A DNA stretch of 64,000 nt from contig JAQFVV010000017.1 in NCBI GenBank assembly GCA_028023455.1, forward strand, positions 1,732,501-1,796,500, given 5' to 3'. Origin of the DNA: Epiperipatus broadwayi (Eukaryota; Onychophora; Udeonychophora; Euonychophora; Peripatidae). The position numbers were made by a program, and so were the translations under genes. Positions 12,237-24,448 of the stretch are shown in pieces; positions within the stretch are counted from its first letter, which is position 1; each line of letters starts with the position of its first letter. The notes beneath the pieces are model-generated. The model was not told the DNA's origin and did not search any database. It saw nothing but the letters and a program-made list of their open reading frames with translations.

Positions 12237-15014
12237 CTAAATTGATGAAAATTATATCAGACAGTGTAGACATTTTTTTATATGTGGAAGAAATATCATT
12301 AGGAATCCTCGAAACTAAAGACAAAGAAAGAGCCTTTCTATAAACCATATGCCAAAATTTTTTATTCAGAGAAACATAACTTCCATTTGAATATTAACCA
12401 CATTTTTTAATACACAAATATTTCCTTTCAGGTTTATTTTTAACTTCATTTCACTTATCTTGATAATCATGTTTTTAACTTTGTCACAACTGATTTTTCA
12501 ATTATTCTTGTATCTATTCCATTTTAATCTTTCGTAAATATAATGACATTTAAAAAGCCTACATACTTACAGTTCGTTCCTCCTGTTTCGATATTTCTTG
12601 GTAAAACATTGGTACACCTATACATTTTTTTCTTTCCATTGGTTTATTATTTTCTTAATATAACAATTTTAGAATACTCCAGCGAATTTATTGATGGTTA
12701 TCTTTAGCCAGCAGAGATTTCCTTTGTTTCAGCCTCTTACTGAAAACTTGTTACTATACAATTTAAAATCATTAAATTATTCATCCTTAATTACTTGTGT
12801 TTTTTTTCTTTTTAAAATAATAATAATAATACGGTTTAAAAACTTTAGAAAACTTTTTTTTTCAACCAAACAAAACTCAGTTTCTTGGTTTACATTTTTC
12901 TGATTTGTAACTGTTTTCTTTTCTCCAAAAAAAACTTTTTCCAGCAAATATCATCTGCTTGTTTATGTACTTCAAATGGTGCATTCTCATTGGTTAATTT
13001 TCCCACTTCTTTGATTTTAAATATTTAATGACCTGCTTTTAGCTGAACTATTTTTAAAAACTAATATTATCTTTTAAAATATTTATTAGTAATAAAAAAA
13101 AAACAATACTTTTTAGGAACTAAATGAAATACAATTTAAGTAATTTTCATTATATTTTGTTTATACAGATTAACTGCGAAATTAATCCTATGAAAGACTT
13201 TTAATCATAAAATTCCAAAAATGAATGTTAATCATTTATTTTAGAAATTAACTTAATATTTTACCAGAAACAGTTATTGGTAGATAAGCCCAAATGTGCA
13301 CAGACATAATTATTCATGTATATAACGCACATTTTCCTTTATCAAATTAGGTTTTAATTTCCTTATCATTTTAATTATTGTCAGATCATTATTGATTATA
13401 AAATATTATTAACTTATAGTTTTTTTTTATTTTATCAGTCAGATACCTTTAAAAATAAATATCTTAACAAAATTTAACTTTTATGCTAGTTTAAATTAAT
13501 TATGTCAAAATTAAAATTCTAGGATAATTAAAATGACTATTATTTTTCATAATTTATTAAGTGCATAGTATTTTATTTTATAAAATTTAAAATTATACAT
13601 ACTAAAGTTTATCCCCGATTTGTTTTTATGCTGAGGTATACCAATAAAAAGGGCACAGTATCAATCGGAATTATTTAAAACGAATGAGATGGTATCTTTC
13701 TTCAACATTAACTATATATTTTGGCATAGCCACTAAAAGAGATATATCTGATTTTGCCAGTCACAGATCCAATCACAAGCTGTTAAGATAACAATAGATA
13801 AAGCAATATTCTATAAAATTGATATTTCTGACCTAACCACTATGATAAATGACTAGTCATAAAGCCAAAAATCTAGTATCAATCAAATTTGATAAATTCA
13901 CCAAAACTAATTAGTAATAACAATATAATCCCCAATGGATGTGAAAAATATAAGTAAGAAAAAGGGAAAATTGTCATCTTGGATAACTGATCATGAAGAT
14001 ATAAGGAAGATTTCTCCAAGATCAAATCATGCACATTTCTTGTGAAGGAAGTTTAATATCCTTATACCTGATTGTTATCTACAAATTTATTTTTGCCCTT
14101 AATAAGTGTAATCAAATGCATTTAATAGTATATTCCTATAAATACATCTTAGTGGTCTGTTGATTCTGCTCTAAAATATTTAATTCTAGAATACACAAAT
14201 TTTAATAATTATATTATTCTGCTCAGATGCCTGCCAGTAAAATTTGTATAAATGATAGTGATCCTCAGCCTTTCCCAGTTAATCCTTTATTCTTGAACAA
14301 GCTAATATCACCGATGAAGTATAATTCAGAAGTAAAATTAAATATTTGGATCATGGAAATTCAGAAAACTATTTTATAACACAAGCACACAATCAATATA
14401 AAGGTATCAACATAAATTGATTTTCAAAGGCATCGATTAAGTAAAAATAAACGATACACAAGTGACCGAAATTGTTCCATAACAGCCATTTCCAGCAATA
14501 GAGTTTGCATAATGATGTTTTTAAAACTTTATATAAAACTAGTGTCAATAATTATTACAATCTAATAGAAATTATTTATTCCTTCCCTGCATAAGTAAAA
14601 TAAATAAATGATCTTATAGGTTGCTCACACACAATTTGTTAATAAAAAGAACAATTAATTCAATTAATATTACAATTTCATATACATTTGCGCTGTTTAT
14701 GAAAACAAAAAATAAATATAAACATTAAAAAAAAAAATCAATATTTTTCCTAATGTTTTGCATTATTTTCTATATCAGTGCAACCATAAATAGAGCTACA
14801 CATTAAATTATAGAATTGATGTACAAAAACAGTGTATAAGACTATAACTTTTATTTTTGTTGATAGATGCTGCTCCAGCTTTTGGGATGCTTCTTTAATT
14901 GGATAAAATCTTCTTAAAAATGTCCCTTGGACTGAAAGATTTTTAAGTATAGACACCTATAGGAATAAACTAAAATAAAGAGTGTGCTAATAGCTCTAAC
15001 AAGTTTTATGACAA
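12237..15014. other. Intronic, no gene seen
   Basis: AT-rich. A short (AAT)n run lies near 12816-12830. The open stretch near 12230-12350 (KSKLMKIISDSVDIFLY) is short and unrecognised. No RNA, TIR or LINE motif was found. Confidence 0.45.
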
Positions 15015-15570
15015 ATGCCACAAGAGAAAGCATTTAAAATCTCTATCTAGAAATTATCCCCAGACTGGTTTCATCCTATTGGCTTTCCTCAGTGAGGTGC
15101 TAGGATATTTCAGACAGGAAAAATAAAAGATATCAATATTTGGAATCATGAATTAATGATGTTATATATTATTTAATTGGAAATTTTGTTATGAATGTAA
15201 TGAACCTGTTAATAAAAATATAATATTAAAATTTATCTATTAAAATTTTAAATTTCTAAAGAAATATAAAAATAATAATTTTTAAAAGTATTAAAATCAT
15301 ATTTTTTTAATCATTATTTTGAATATCTAATGACTTTTTTTTTCAGCTTTATTACACTCCTAAACATTAGATGACCACCATTTCTTATGTTTGCTCATAA
15401 CTGTTATTAAAACAGGCAAAACTCTCCACAAGCTAGAAACTAATCTGGGGATAGTGGGTGGGTAGGCACTAGACAAGGATTTTATACACAAACCTGGTAT
15501 CCATTGATTACTCTGGCTTGCACTGAGTGGTACTACTGTATGGAGAATTTTGCCTGTTTTCTTTATTACA
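15015..15570. repeat. Two opposed copies of dispersed repeat R1
   Basis: At 15040-15115 the plus strand resembles the R1 centre (AATCTCTATCTAGAAATTAT, CCCAGACTGGTTTCATCC, CCTCAGTGAGGTGCTAGGAT). At 15430-15560 the opposite orientation appears (GGTAGGCACTAGACAAGGAT, CTCTGGCTTGCACTGAGTGG, ATGGAGAATTTTGCCTGTTT). The 15068-15092 segment, read on the minus strand, keeps CTGAGGA...GAAAC, as in the tandem array at 35 kb. Confidence 0.75.
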
Positions 15571-17510
15571 CTCCTTGGTATTTAATTTTTCTGATAACTT
15601 ATACTAGTGGATTTTTGAATAGTGCAAACTTAAGTTATTTAAAACTTGTGTCTTAAACCATTTCTCCCAAAATCCAATGAGGTTGTCATAAAGTTATAAT
15701 TTCCTTTTTAGAAAACGTTTCTGCATTTTTGCTTAAATCAAAAAATAAAGAAATAAAATGCATTATATCTAGAACACTTCTGATTTGTTAATTGATTCAT
15801 AATCATTAATTCTTTAACCAATTAAATATGCAAAAATTTTGATTTGATTTTTTTGGGTTATTTTTTTTAAAAGTCTGTGTGTGTGTGTATGGGGGGGGGG
15901 GGAGTTGATAGAAAAAAGGGAAGCATTTTTTTTTAAATGATAGACTTTCACAAATACTATTGAAAAAGGGAAAGTAAAATATATATAATAGATTCATTTT
16001 GTTCTTTTATGAAATAATTGCAGATTTATAAATTATTTATTTAATATTTTGTGTGAATGCACTATATAACTATATCCTATTGATACTAAGAGCATCTGCA
16101 CAATTAGGTAGCCAAAGATCAAGAAATGTCAGCTGTAGGTTTGGAAATGAAAAGAAATAATTATTAGTTAATTATTATTTGGCTAATATAAAATGTTTTT
16201 CTAACAATATTTGCTTTTGAATATGTTCTTTTTTTTTCTTCAATAAAAAAAAATAGATCATCAGCTTAATGTGGATGTGTCTTATTACATATATATAATG
16301 TGAAGAAAGGATGAGAGGCAAAGACCGGAAGCAGAAATATTTTTTGAGCTAATCTTATCTTTGAAGTCTATAGGAAATACTTTTGTTAACAACAGCATAA
16401 TATAGTCTTGGCCAGATATTGCTTATTGATTATTTACAGTTAGCTCTTAAATCTGAATGTCATTTAACAATCTGTAATCTATAAACTATTCCTTGTCTGA
16501 GTTTAGCACATAAATGAATAATATATTAAATTATAACATAAGTCCAAAGAAAAAAATGAAAATATTTTCTAATGTGCTGTTTTTCTATGAACAATAAATA
16601 CTAATTACTAAAGTAATAGTTTAAATACAACTCATTTAATGAATTTTAAAATTTAATCTGCAGTAGTTCTCTGTTACTTGATTGTAACTCTCATCATAGA
16701 AGACCAACCTTAGTTCCTAGTTGAAAAAATATTTATCTCAAAACTATTATTTTTATTATTATAGTATTTATGTAATGCATGTATTTGGTCATTTATGTGT
16801 GTATTTGTATATATTTAAAATGTTATAAAATTTATTATTGTGATTATCTAGATAGTATATGAATACAATTTCATCCTTATTATTATACTCTAGAAAATTT
16901 ACATATGATGTGGATTACCTTTGAATTTATTAAAAGATAATATATAACTAATGAGGTTAGTGTATGCAGGATAGGATAAATATAAATTCCTGAAATGATC
17001 TAATATATATACATAGGGAAATTTAATATACTTATAGTTATCAGCATATTGTTGAGATTTTATATTATTGCTATGTAGGCAAAAAGCCTCAGTTAAGGAC
17101 AACAAATATAAACACAGACTACTGTCTGTGAGTGAAGTAATAAATTCCCACAAATTGCAGATTATTACAGACTTTAAAGATTACAAAGTAATTTCGAATT
17201 GCAATTAATACTTTTGTTATGTTTTTGTATATTAACTTCATATGTGAATAAACTTGTTTGTCTTAGTTTGATTTGTGTTTATATATATATATATTGTATG
17301 GTAATTTATATAAAAGTTAATACATTTTCATTGGGCTTTGATCTATTAGTATTATTTTTATGATGATTTAATCTCATTTATTCACAAGTTCTGCATTTAT
17401 AGATTTCTTTTGAAATCTTTGAATAAAGAGGGCTATCTATATTTGGTATAAGGTAATTTATTTTCATTTGAACACTTGTTATACATTTAAATTACTTATA
17501 TATGTATTTC
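15571..17510. other. Intronic, no gene seen
   Basis: AT-rich with a (GT)n run near 15876-15888 followed by a G-run at 15891-15902, and TA-repeats near 17280-17295. No coding or RNA feature recognised. Confidence 0.45.
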
Positions 17511-18090
17511 TATTTAGAAGATAATAAACCTTCCTCACTGGTGCTATACATTAAATACAAGGATACTTCTGTTCAAATTACAAGATAAAGACTGAGAAAA
17601 TATGAACGACCATCTTATTTTCTTACCTAAAGGCACTTATATAGGCCAGTCTTAAGTGTCTTGAAATGAGAGTGAGAATATATTAAATCATTCATTTTGA
17701 TAATCTTATTAACACATATGAAATATTATAATTTACTTCGTGCTAATATTAGATGTTAAACTATGTAATAATCAATGAATTTTATAGGACAATGTCAGAT
17801 TGTAATTCTATTTAGAAGGTAATAAATCTTCCTCACTAGCACTATATGTAATATTAAATCAACAGTGTTAAATGTGAGGATACTCTCATCCCAACTACAA
17901 GATAAAGATTTTGAGAAAATAAGAATGACTGCCTTATTTTAAAATCGTAAATGCATTTATATAGGCCATTCTTAAATGTCTTGAAATAAGAGTGTGAATA
18001 TATTAAATCATTCATTTTACATCCATTTCTTTTGACAATCTTAGTAATAGTCTGACACTGTGCTAGTAAAATTCATTGACTATTGTTAAA
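17511..18090. repeat. Tandem repeat pair (offset 298 nt); second unit MITE-like
   Basis: TATTTAGAAG followed by (A/G)TAATAAA and CTTCCTCACT begins at 17511 and at 17809. The units share ACAAGATAAAGA, TTATATAGGCCA, TAA(G/A)TGTCTTGAAAT and GAATATATTAAATCATTCAT. The second unit is bracketed by inverted repeats: left 17765-17802 (ATCAATGAATTTTATAGGAC then AATGTCAGAT), right 18048-18087 (AGTCTGACACTGTGCTAGTA then AAATTCATTGACTATT). That suggests a MITE-like element of about 320 nt. No target-site duplication was pinned down. Confidence 0.6.
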
Positions 18091-18356
18091 TCATTACAGT
18101 ATTTAAAACTTATAAAAATAAATTATAAAGCTTAAAATTGATAAAAATGAAGCTGATATGAGTACAAAATGTATAAAAGCAATATTTTAAAATAAATTGA
18201 CTCTAGCAGATTACAATGTAGCAACAGTACACTGGTTTAAATATTTTAGAAACATTTATGTTGTAATTAAGTACTTTTAATAAATTATATTCAAGCAATA
18301 TTTTATATTTCCAAGAAACCTGTTATTATGGAAGAAGTCAGAATAAAATTCAAAGA
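18091..18356. other. Intronic, no feature seen
   Basis: AT-rich spacer between the MITE-like repeat and the fold-back element; nothing recognised. Confidence 0.4.
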
Positions 18357-18569
18357 GAATATTTGGGACTAATTTAGTATGTGCTCTCTGCTGTTTTGAT
18401 TTCTAGAGGGAGCTCAAAACCGCCGCAGACATAACTGATAAAGAACATGGGATAATATTGCCATTTTTTTTTAATAACAAAGTGTTCCAGATATTTTGTT
18501 CAATCTATGTAAATTGTAATTTTCATCAAAAAATAGAAAATAAAACCTGGAACTTTCATGAAATAAGTG

Positions 18570-18770
18570 TAATTATGTGGTCAAAAGAAATAAATAATTC
18601 TAGAAATCAAATGTCAAAAATATTAATAATTAGGAAACAGTCCTCACACACCAAAAATTTGTGTACTTATGTGTCAAAAAAAAAAAAAACTCCAAATATT
18701 TCTAGAAATATCAAAAATATTAGTAATAATGAAATGACCATAAAAAATTGGTGCAATCAAGTGATCGAAA
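18570..18770 (+). repeat. Subterminal repeat unit 1 of the fold-back element, left arm
   Basis: Tandem units of about 70-100 nt containing TCTAGAAATCAAATGTCAAA and AATATTAATAATTAGGAAAC, plus a variable (T/C)A(A/G)TGTGGTCAAAA-like stretch. The same units occur inverted at 22450-22660 and 23200-23370, where they read CCTAATTACTAATATTTTTG, ATATTTGATTTC and GGTCACGTGATTA. Confidence 0.7.
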
Positions 18771-18879
18771 AAAATAAATTAAAAACAATAGTGAAGTCTT
18801 TTGCTTTTAAAATATGGCAACAAACATGAACATATGATCGCCTAAAAATATGGAATCCTAAAAAAATTGCGTAAAGTAA

Positions 18880-19480
18880 AATAAGCAGTAATGTCCTTAA
18901 TTAAAGTATTTTAATATTACAATTAACAAAAAAGCAATAAATCCACATTATCAAAAGTAGCAAATCCTAAAAACAAAACAGTAACTGATATTATGTTAGA
19001 TGAAAAAATAAAAATTTCAAAAACAATTTTTAGTGTTTAACAATAATATTTTAATTTTACAATCAACAAGCATCTTATTTTAAATGTCATCAAAAGTTCA
19101 ATTATAAGATATACTAAAATCCTAAGATATAGTTACAATACAGAAAAAATATTAACAAATGCACAACTAAAGAATTCAATTATGAAAAAAATGACCTGAA
19201 ACAAAAGTATTTTAATTTTACAATTAACAAGCATTGTATTAAAACTCATCAAATATTCAATGATGAGAAATATATTAAAATTTTAAAATAAAGTGGAATA
19301 CAGAAAAAAGTGCATAACTAACTTTCATTTATGAAAAAAAAAAAGCTCAAATGAAAATATTTAAATTTTATAATTAACTAGCGACACATTTCAAATATCA
19401 TCAAATGTTTAATTAAGAGAGAAATATTAACAATGAAGCTAAATCATATACAAAAAATATTAAAATTAATAAAACTAAAA
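18880..19480 (+). repeat. Subterminal repeat unit 2 of the fold-back element, left arm
   Basis: Roughly 150-nt tandem units built of AAAGTATTTTAATTTTACAA, TTAACAAGCAT, TCATCAAA..TTCAAT and CAGAAAAAAGTGCATAACTA. They recur near 18890, 19030, 19190 and 19340. Inverted copies occur at about 22040-22350 and 22750-23000 in the right arm. Confidence 0.65.
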
Positions 19481-19829
19481 CATATTACAATTAAATACTC
19501 AAAAATTAAGAAACCGATATGAAAATTAAAATATATTTTATATTATCTCAGTGACATTCAAGTTGGTGTCCTACTCATCGTGGAAGACAAAAAAAAATTT
19601 GCTAGGGTTATCTTCTCATCCAAAAGCAATAATCTTTGATCTGTGATTTTTTTTTAGTTTGGTAAAAAAATAATAATATCCAACTAAAAAATTAAAACTA
19701 ACTTTTTAAAATGTTTAAAATCTCAAAATAATATAAACATTTGCATGAGTGAAATCCTGCCAGTAATTGTGTGGGAAATACTTCATGATGATTATTTTTG
19801 ATCAGTATATAGATATAATATTACTATTA

Positions 19830-21105
19830 AATACTTGAAAAATGGTGAATAGAAAATTTGTTTTCAGGATTATCCTCATCACATGAGGCATTTCAAAGAT
19901 TTGACATCTAAATGTAAAGTGGGGTAAAAAGTATTTTGTCCATCAAATGAAATGAAAGTGGGAGTTCGATTTTTAAATCTATAAATGATGTTTGTTTATT
20001 AAGTTGTTTTTTTTTTAAATTGATGTTATTGTTTTGTTTTAATTAAAAATAAGAAACACATTAATAATAATGGTCCAGACCTAATGTCACTTCAAGGGGT
20101 TTTAAATAGAGGCATTTTCGCTGAAATCAGGCTTGCCACTTACATAAACTTTGCCATCTGGTTGACCAGATGCAAGGTGATTTTTCAAAAATTACCACTT
20201 GATGATCTCAATAACTGCTTCCTCAACATAATTAAAAATATCCAAGAAACAGACAAGAGAGAGGCTGATCCATACCTGGCCATATCAACCTGGGAATTCA
20301 CAACTGGCCTAAACAGCACCTGACCAACCAACTCCTAAATAATTTATATGAAAATAACTATTATGATTTAATAAAACCCTCCAATCATAACTTACCAAAA
20401 CAGGGTTTACTAACAAAGGTATTTCGTTATAGACTAGATGAACAATATTCACCTTGCATCCACAGACTAAAGTTCTTCACTAACACTCATTTTGTATTCC
20501 ACTGACTTTTGGATCATTTCTTCTTTGTATATATCACCCTGTAACCTCACCTAATTAATTCTTGTTATCTATTTGTTTTTTGTTTTTTTGTAATCACTTA
20601 TAGATCAAATAAAATTATCTTGAAAGAGAAAAATAATAAACACTTGTTAATATTTTTTGGAAATTTGTTTTTATTTATTTTAATATTTTCTAATTGTTTT
20701 TTAGTTTTGATGGTAAAATGGCAGTGATTTCAACTTCTAATCATCTATCTAACTATCTATTTATCTGCCTTTCTGTTTAAATGTCTATATTTTTCTCTAT
20801 CCGTTCTAGTTATAGATCTATACATAATCAGAAGTCAACATTCCTGCTATTTTGTCATCATATTATAAATAAATAAAAAACAATTAGCAAATATTAAAAT
20901 AAATAAAAATAAAAAGAAATTTCCAAAAATCATTAACCTGTGTTTATTACTGTTACTAACAAACAAAGCAATGATCTCAAATTTAAAAAAAATCTTTACA
21001 TTTAGAGGACAAATATTTGAAATGCATCACACGATGAGGATAACATTTTTATTCTCCCTTCCCTACTAAGTATTTACTAGTAATATATCTAATGACATTA
21101 GCTGT
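19830..21105. mobile_element. Second fold-back element nested in the first
   Basis: Relative to the right arm, the left arm of the 5.2-kb element carries about 1.27 kb of extra DNA that is itself an inverted repeat. Left parts: ATTATCCTCATCACATGAGG at 19882, CATTTCAAAGATTTGACATC, TAAATGTAAAG. The right parts near 20995-21045 are the reverse complement with few changes. The inner arms 20631-20735 (AATAATAAACACTTGTTAAT, TTTTTTGGAAATTTGTTTTT) and 20846-20950 pair as well, leaving a loop of about 110 nt that contains a CTAT-rich run. The LINE fragment at 20068-20630 interrupts its left arm. Confidence 0.7.
20068..20630 (+). mobile_element. 3' end of a LINE related to family B
   Basis: An open stretch at 20084-20323 (TYINFAIWLTRCKVIFQKLP) aligns by eye with the C terminus of the minus-strand LINE at 25.2 kb (FILYAIWVVRCKLIMELP). 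It is followed by about 300 nt of probable 3' UTR ending in ATCAAATAAAATTATCTTGA. It is a 5'-truncated insertion placed inside the nested fold-back element. Confidence 0.75.
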
Positions 21106-21139
21106 TTATACTTCTATAAAGAATGCAATAAATTTATTA

Positions 21140-21755
21140 AGTGCGCTTATATGCAATTATAGAGAATTTTGTTATTTCTATAAATTAAATATGGCTTAGC
21201 GCTTTTGAGAACTTATGGTGTTCTCATATTCATAGCAAGATGAATTATATTCATAATGGAGAGGTGAGTCTAATTGTATATATTTGAATAGATTAAAATT
21301 TATTTAAATTCGATGTTAAATATTTAAATTTGAGCTCCATTTTTTGGAGAGAGGGAAGGATGAATCTCTACAGTTGATAGCATTCTTATTATTGGCTACA
21401 TAGCAAGCCTCCCTTCTTTTTCTCTTTGAATCATTTCGTTTCATGTATTGGATGGTTGCATAGGAAGGGATAAATTGATGTCCAGTCATCTTTTGATGCT
21501 AAAGTAATATAGAGCAGTGCTCTGACTTATCTGAGGCTCTTTCCCTCTCCAAACAATGGATGCTCTAATTTAAATATTTAACATCGGATTTAAATGAATT
21601 TTAATTTCTTCAAATATATACAATTACATTCATTTCCATTGTGATTATAGTTCATCTTACTATGAATATGAGAATGTCATAAGCTCTTGAAAACACTAAG
21701 CTCTATTTAATTTATAGAAATAATAAACTCTATAGTTGCATATAGGCACATATAT
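21140..21755. repeat. Central palindrome of the fold-back element
   Basis: The left arm 21140-21365 contains TATGCAATTATAGAGAATTT, TTCTATAAATTAAATATGGC, ATTCATAGCAAGATGAATTA and GATGTTAAATATTTAAATTT. The right arm 21530-21755 carries the reverse complement of each with minor changes. The loop is about 165 nt. It could form a hairpin of about 225 bp. Confidence 0.8.
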
Positions 21756-23590
21756 TCCATTTAGTAATATATCTATATTTTAATCAAAAATAATCAATAT
21801 AAATTACTTTTCACGTAATTATTATAGGGATTTCACTCATGCAAACAGTTTGTTTTAATATTTTGTCAGTATTATTTTTTTTAACCACCAAAAAAAGTCA
21901 GAGGACAAAAATTATTCATTTGGATGCTAAGGTACCCCAGTCAATTTTTTTTCTGTCTTATCAAGAGTAGTAAGACACTACTTCGAACACTATTCATAAT
22001 ATAAAAATATTTTTCAATTTTCAAGTTGGTTTATTAATTTTTTAATTGTGTGTACTATGTTTTTATAGTTTTATTTATTAATTTTAATACATTTGTTACT
22101 AATATTTCTCTCGTAATTAAATATTTTATGATAATTGAAATGTGATCCTTGTTAATTATAAAAATAAAATACTTTCATTTGAGACATTTTTTTATAATTG
22201 AATTCATTAGTTAAGCACTTTTATCTCAGGATTTTAATAGGTAATTTTTTTTGTAAATGAATCTTTTTTCTGTATTCTGCCACTATATCTTAGGATTTTG
22301 GTTTATTGCTTTTTTTGTTAATTTTAACATTAAAATACTTTAAGGGCATTCTTGCATTTGTTAATTTCTGCAATTTTTTTCAGCATTATTGCTTTTAATT
22401 TTTTATAACATTAATAATTTGTTCGGGGGGGGGGGTAATTTTTTTTATCTTTTCCTAGTTACTAATATTTGTGATATTTGATTTCAAGAGATAATTGGGG
22501 ATTTTTTGGTCATATGGTTGTGCTATTTTTTTAGACATTTCCTAATTACTAATATTTTTGATATTTGATATCTAGATGTATGGGGGGGGGTGGTCACATG
22601 ATTACTCTTATTTTGGGGGTGCGGCTGTTTTCTAATTAATATTTCTGATACGAACATTCTGGATTTTTTTAAATATGTTTTGATATAGATTGAACAAAAT
22701 TTCTGGAACACTGTGTTATAAAAATTCCTAGTATATTTCACATTCTCTATCTTTTCATAATAGAATTCATTAGTTATGCACTTTTTTCTGTATTCTGCTG
22801 TTTTATTTTAGGATTTTTATATATCTCTCATAATCAAATATTTGATACTTGTTAACTGTAAAATTAAAATACTTTTGTTTCAGGCCAGTTTTTTTTTGTA
22901 TTTGAATTTGTTAGTTATGCACTTTTTTCTATATTCTGCCACTATATCTTAGGATTTTAGTTTATTGGTTTTTTGTTAATTGTAATATTCACATACTTTA
23001 ATTTAAAGACATTCTTTCTTATGTTAGTTTTTATATTTTTTCCCCAGCTACTATATTTATGTTAGGCTGGCGTATTCATGTTCTGCCACTATATTTTAAA
23101 AGTAAGATAGTTTGATATGGGGTTTAATTTTTTATAAAACTAATAATTTGTTTTTGTTTTGGGGGAATTTTTTGGTCATGTGATTACAATATTTTTGGGG
23201 ATCATTTCCTAATTACTAATATTTTTGATATTTGATTTCTTGAGATATTTAGGGTTTTTTTTTTGAAAACACATGATTGCTCTAATTTTGGAGAATGAGT
23301 CTGTTTTTTAATTATTAATATTTTTGATATTTGATTTCTAGAGTTATTTGATTATTTTGGTCACGTGATTATACTTATTTCTCTGAAAGTTCTAAGGGTC
23401 TTTTTCTATTTTTTGATGAAAATTGCAATTTTTTATGTACATTGAACAAAAGATCTGAAACACATTGATATAAAAAATAGTGATATTTTCTCACATTTTT
23501 TATTACTTGGTTTGTGTCAGCAGTGGTTTTAGGGCTTTCCTTCGAAACCAAAATGGTAGTGAATGCATACTAAATTGGTACCAAATATTC

Positions 23591-24377
23591 TTTGTTTAAA
23601 TTAAGAATTTAAAACATTATTCTACTATTAGAGCAAAGATTATTTGATTTACATTGTATTTGCCACTACTGAATATTGTATATTAAAAAGTTTATATTGA
23701 CCTTTATGATAGAAAGAGGAAAGGGAAAGTGGTATGGTTTGTTGACAATGCTGAAGTACATAGTATGAAAATGTTTGTATAAAATAAATTTTCTAATGAT
23801 ACATTATATACTTTTCTTTTTCTTCTTCCTTTTCTTACATATTGTTTTCTATTTTTCATATCATACCATTTACAACTTTCTTAAATACTTTAACAATACT
23901 ATTTTTATATCAAAACTATTCTAACACTTTCGACTGTCCTAAAGTCACCATCAGAAGTCAGATTTAGGCTTAGGCTTTTAAAATGTTTAAAAATTGTAAA
24001 TATATGAGTAAATCTTTGTCATAATTATGGTGCATCATCATACATGCATATTACTTAAATATTGAAATTATTTACTCTCTTTGCTAAAACTGATATTACA
24101 TACTCATAGGGAAGAATTTAATAGATATTAAATAACTATACAGTCACATGATCAGCTTTCAAATAGCACTGAAGTGACAAGTTGAGTGTGAGTGCCATTT
24201 AATTAATCAATAAGATTTTTTCTCTTTCTTTCTCAGGAATGTTTAGTTCTGGAGTTTGCCACTTTCATCACTGGATTAAACTATGCAAATCCAAAAGACA
24301 TTTTTTTTTTCTGGTTGATTGTTGGGAATTAGTGAAATGTTTAAACACCAAATTGTTTTTTTTTTTATATGTCAAAT
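23591..24377. other. Intronic, no gene seen
   Basis: AT-rich with pyrimidine-rich stretches near 23815-23850. Nothing recognised apart from the tRNA-like unit that follows. Confidence 0.4.
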
Positions 24378-24448
24378 GCGTTGACCGGGAAGCGAACCCA
24401 GGCCAGCTGCTTGGAAAGCAGCTATGCTAACCACTAGACCACCAATGC
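24378..24448 (-). tRNA. tRNA-Gly(UCC)-like sequence, possibly a SINE head
   Basis: The 71-nt minus-strand sequence folds as a cloverleaf: acceptor GCATTGG/TCAACGC (one A-C mismatch), an A box (TGGTCTAGTGG), anticodon stem GCTGC/GCAGC around loop TTTCCAA giving anticodon UCC, and T arm CTGGG-TTCGCTT-CCCGG. The 3' side is not a T-run terminator but GACATATAAAAAAAAAA on the minus strand. A near-identical tail follows the tRNA-like unit at 52476, so this may be a tRNA-derived retroposon rather than a working tRNA gene. The acceptor mismatch also argues for decay. Confidence 0.6.

Larger units (their letters stand above)
18357..23590. mobile_element. Large fold-back (long-TIR) element, 5.2 kb
   Basis: The two ends are long imperfect inverted repeats. 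The left end starts GAATATTTGGGACTAATTTA; the right end, reverse-complemented from 23590, starts GAATATTTGGTACCAATTTA. Homology then continues inward through many blocks: TTTTGTTCAAT.TA.AT near 18495 and 23450, ATTTTCATCAAAAAATAGAA near 18522 and 23425, TTGCATGAGTGAAATCC at 19741 and reversed near 21835, and the 21.14-21.75 kb palindrome at the centre. The left arm runs 18357-21365 (including a 1.27-kb insertion), the loop about 21365-21530, and the right arm 21530-23590. Subterminal tandem repeats fill the arms. No transposase is visible, so it is non-autonomous. Superfamily unknown; no clear target-site duplication. Confidence 0.75.

Noticed and set aside
18458-18829. 123-codon ORF in the left fold-back arm
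   Set aside because: It is a chance open frame across tandem subterminal repeats; the mirrored repeats in the right arm do not preserve it.
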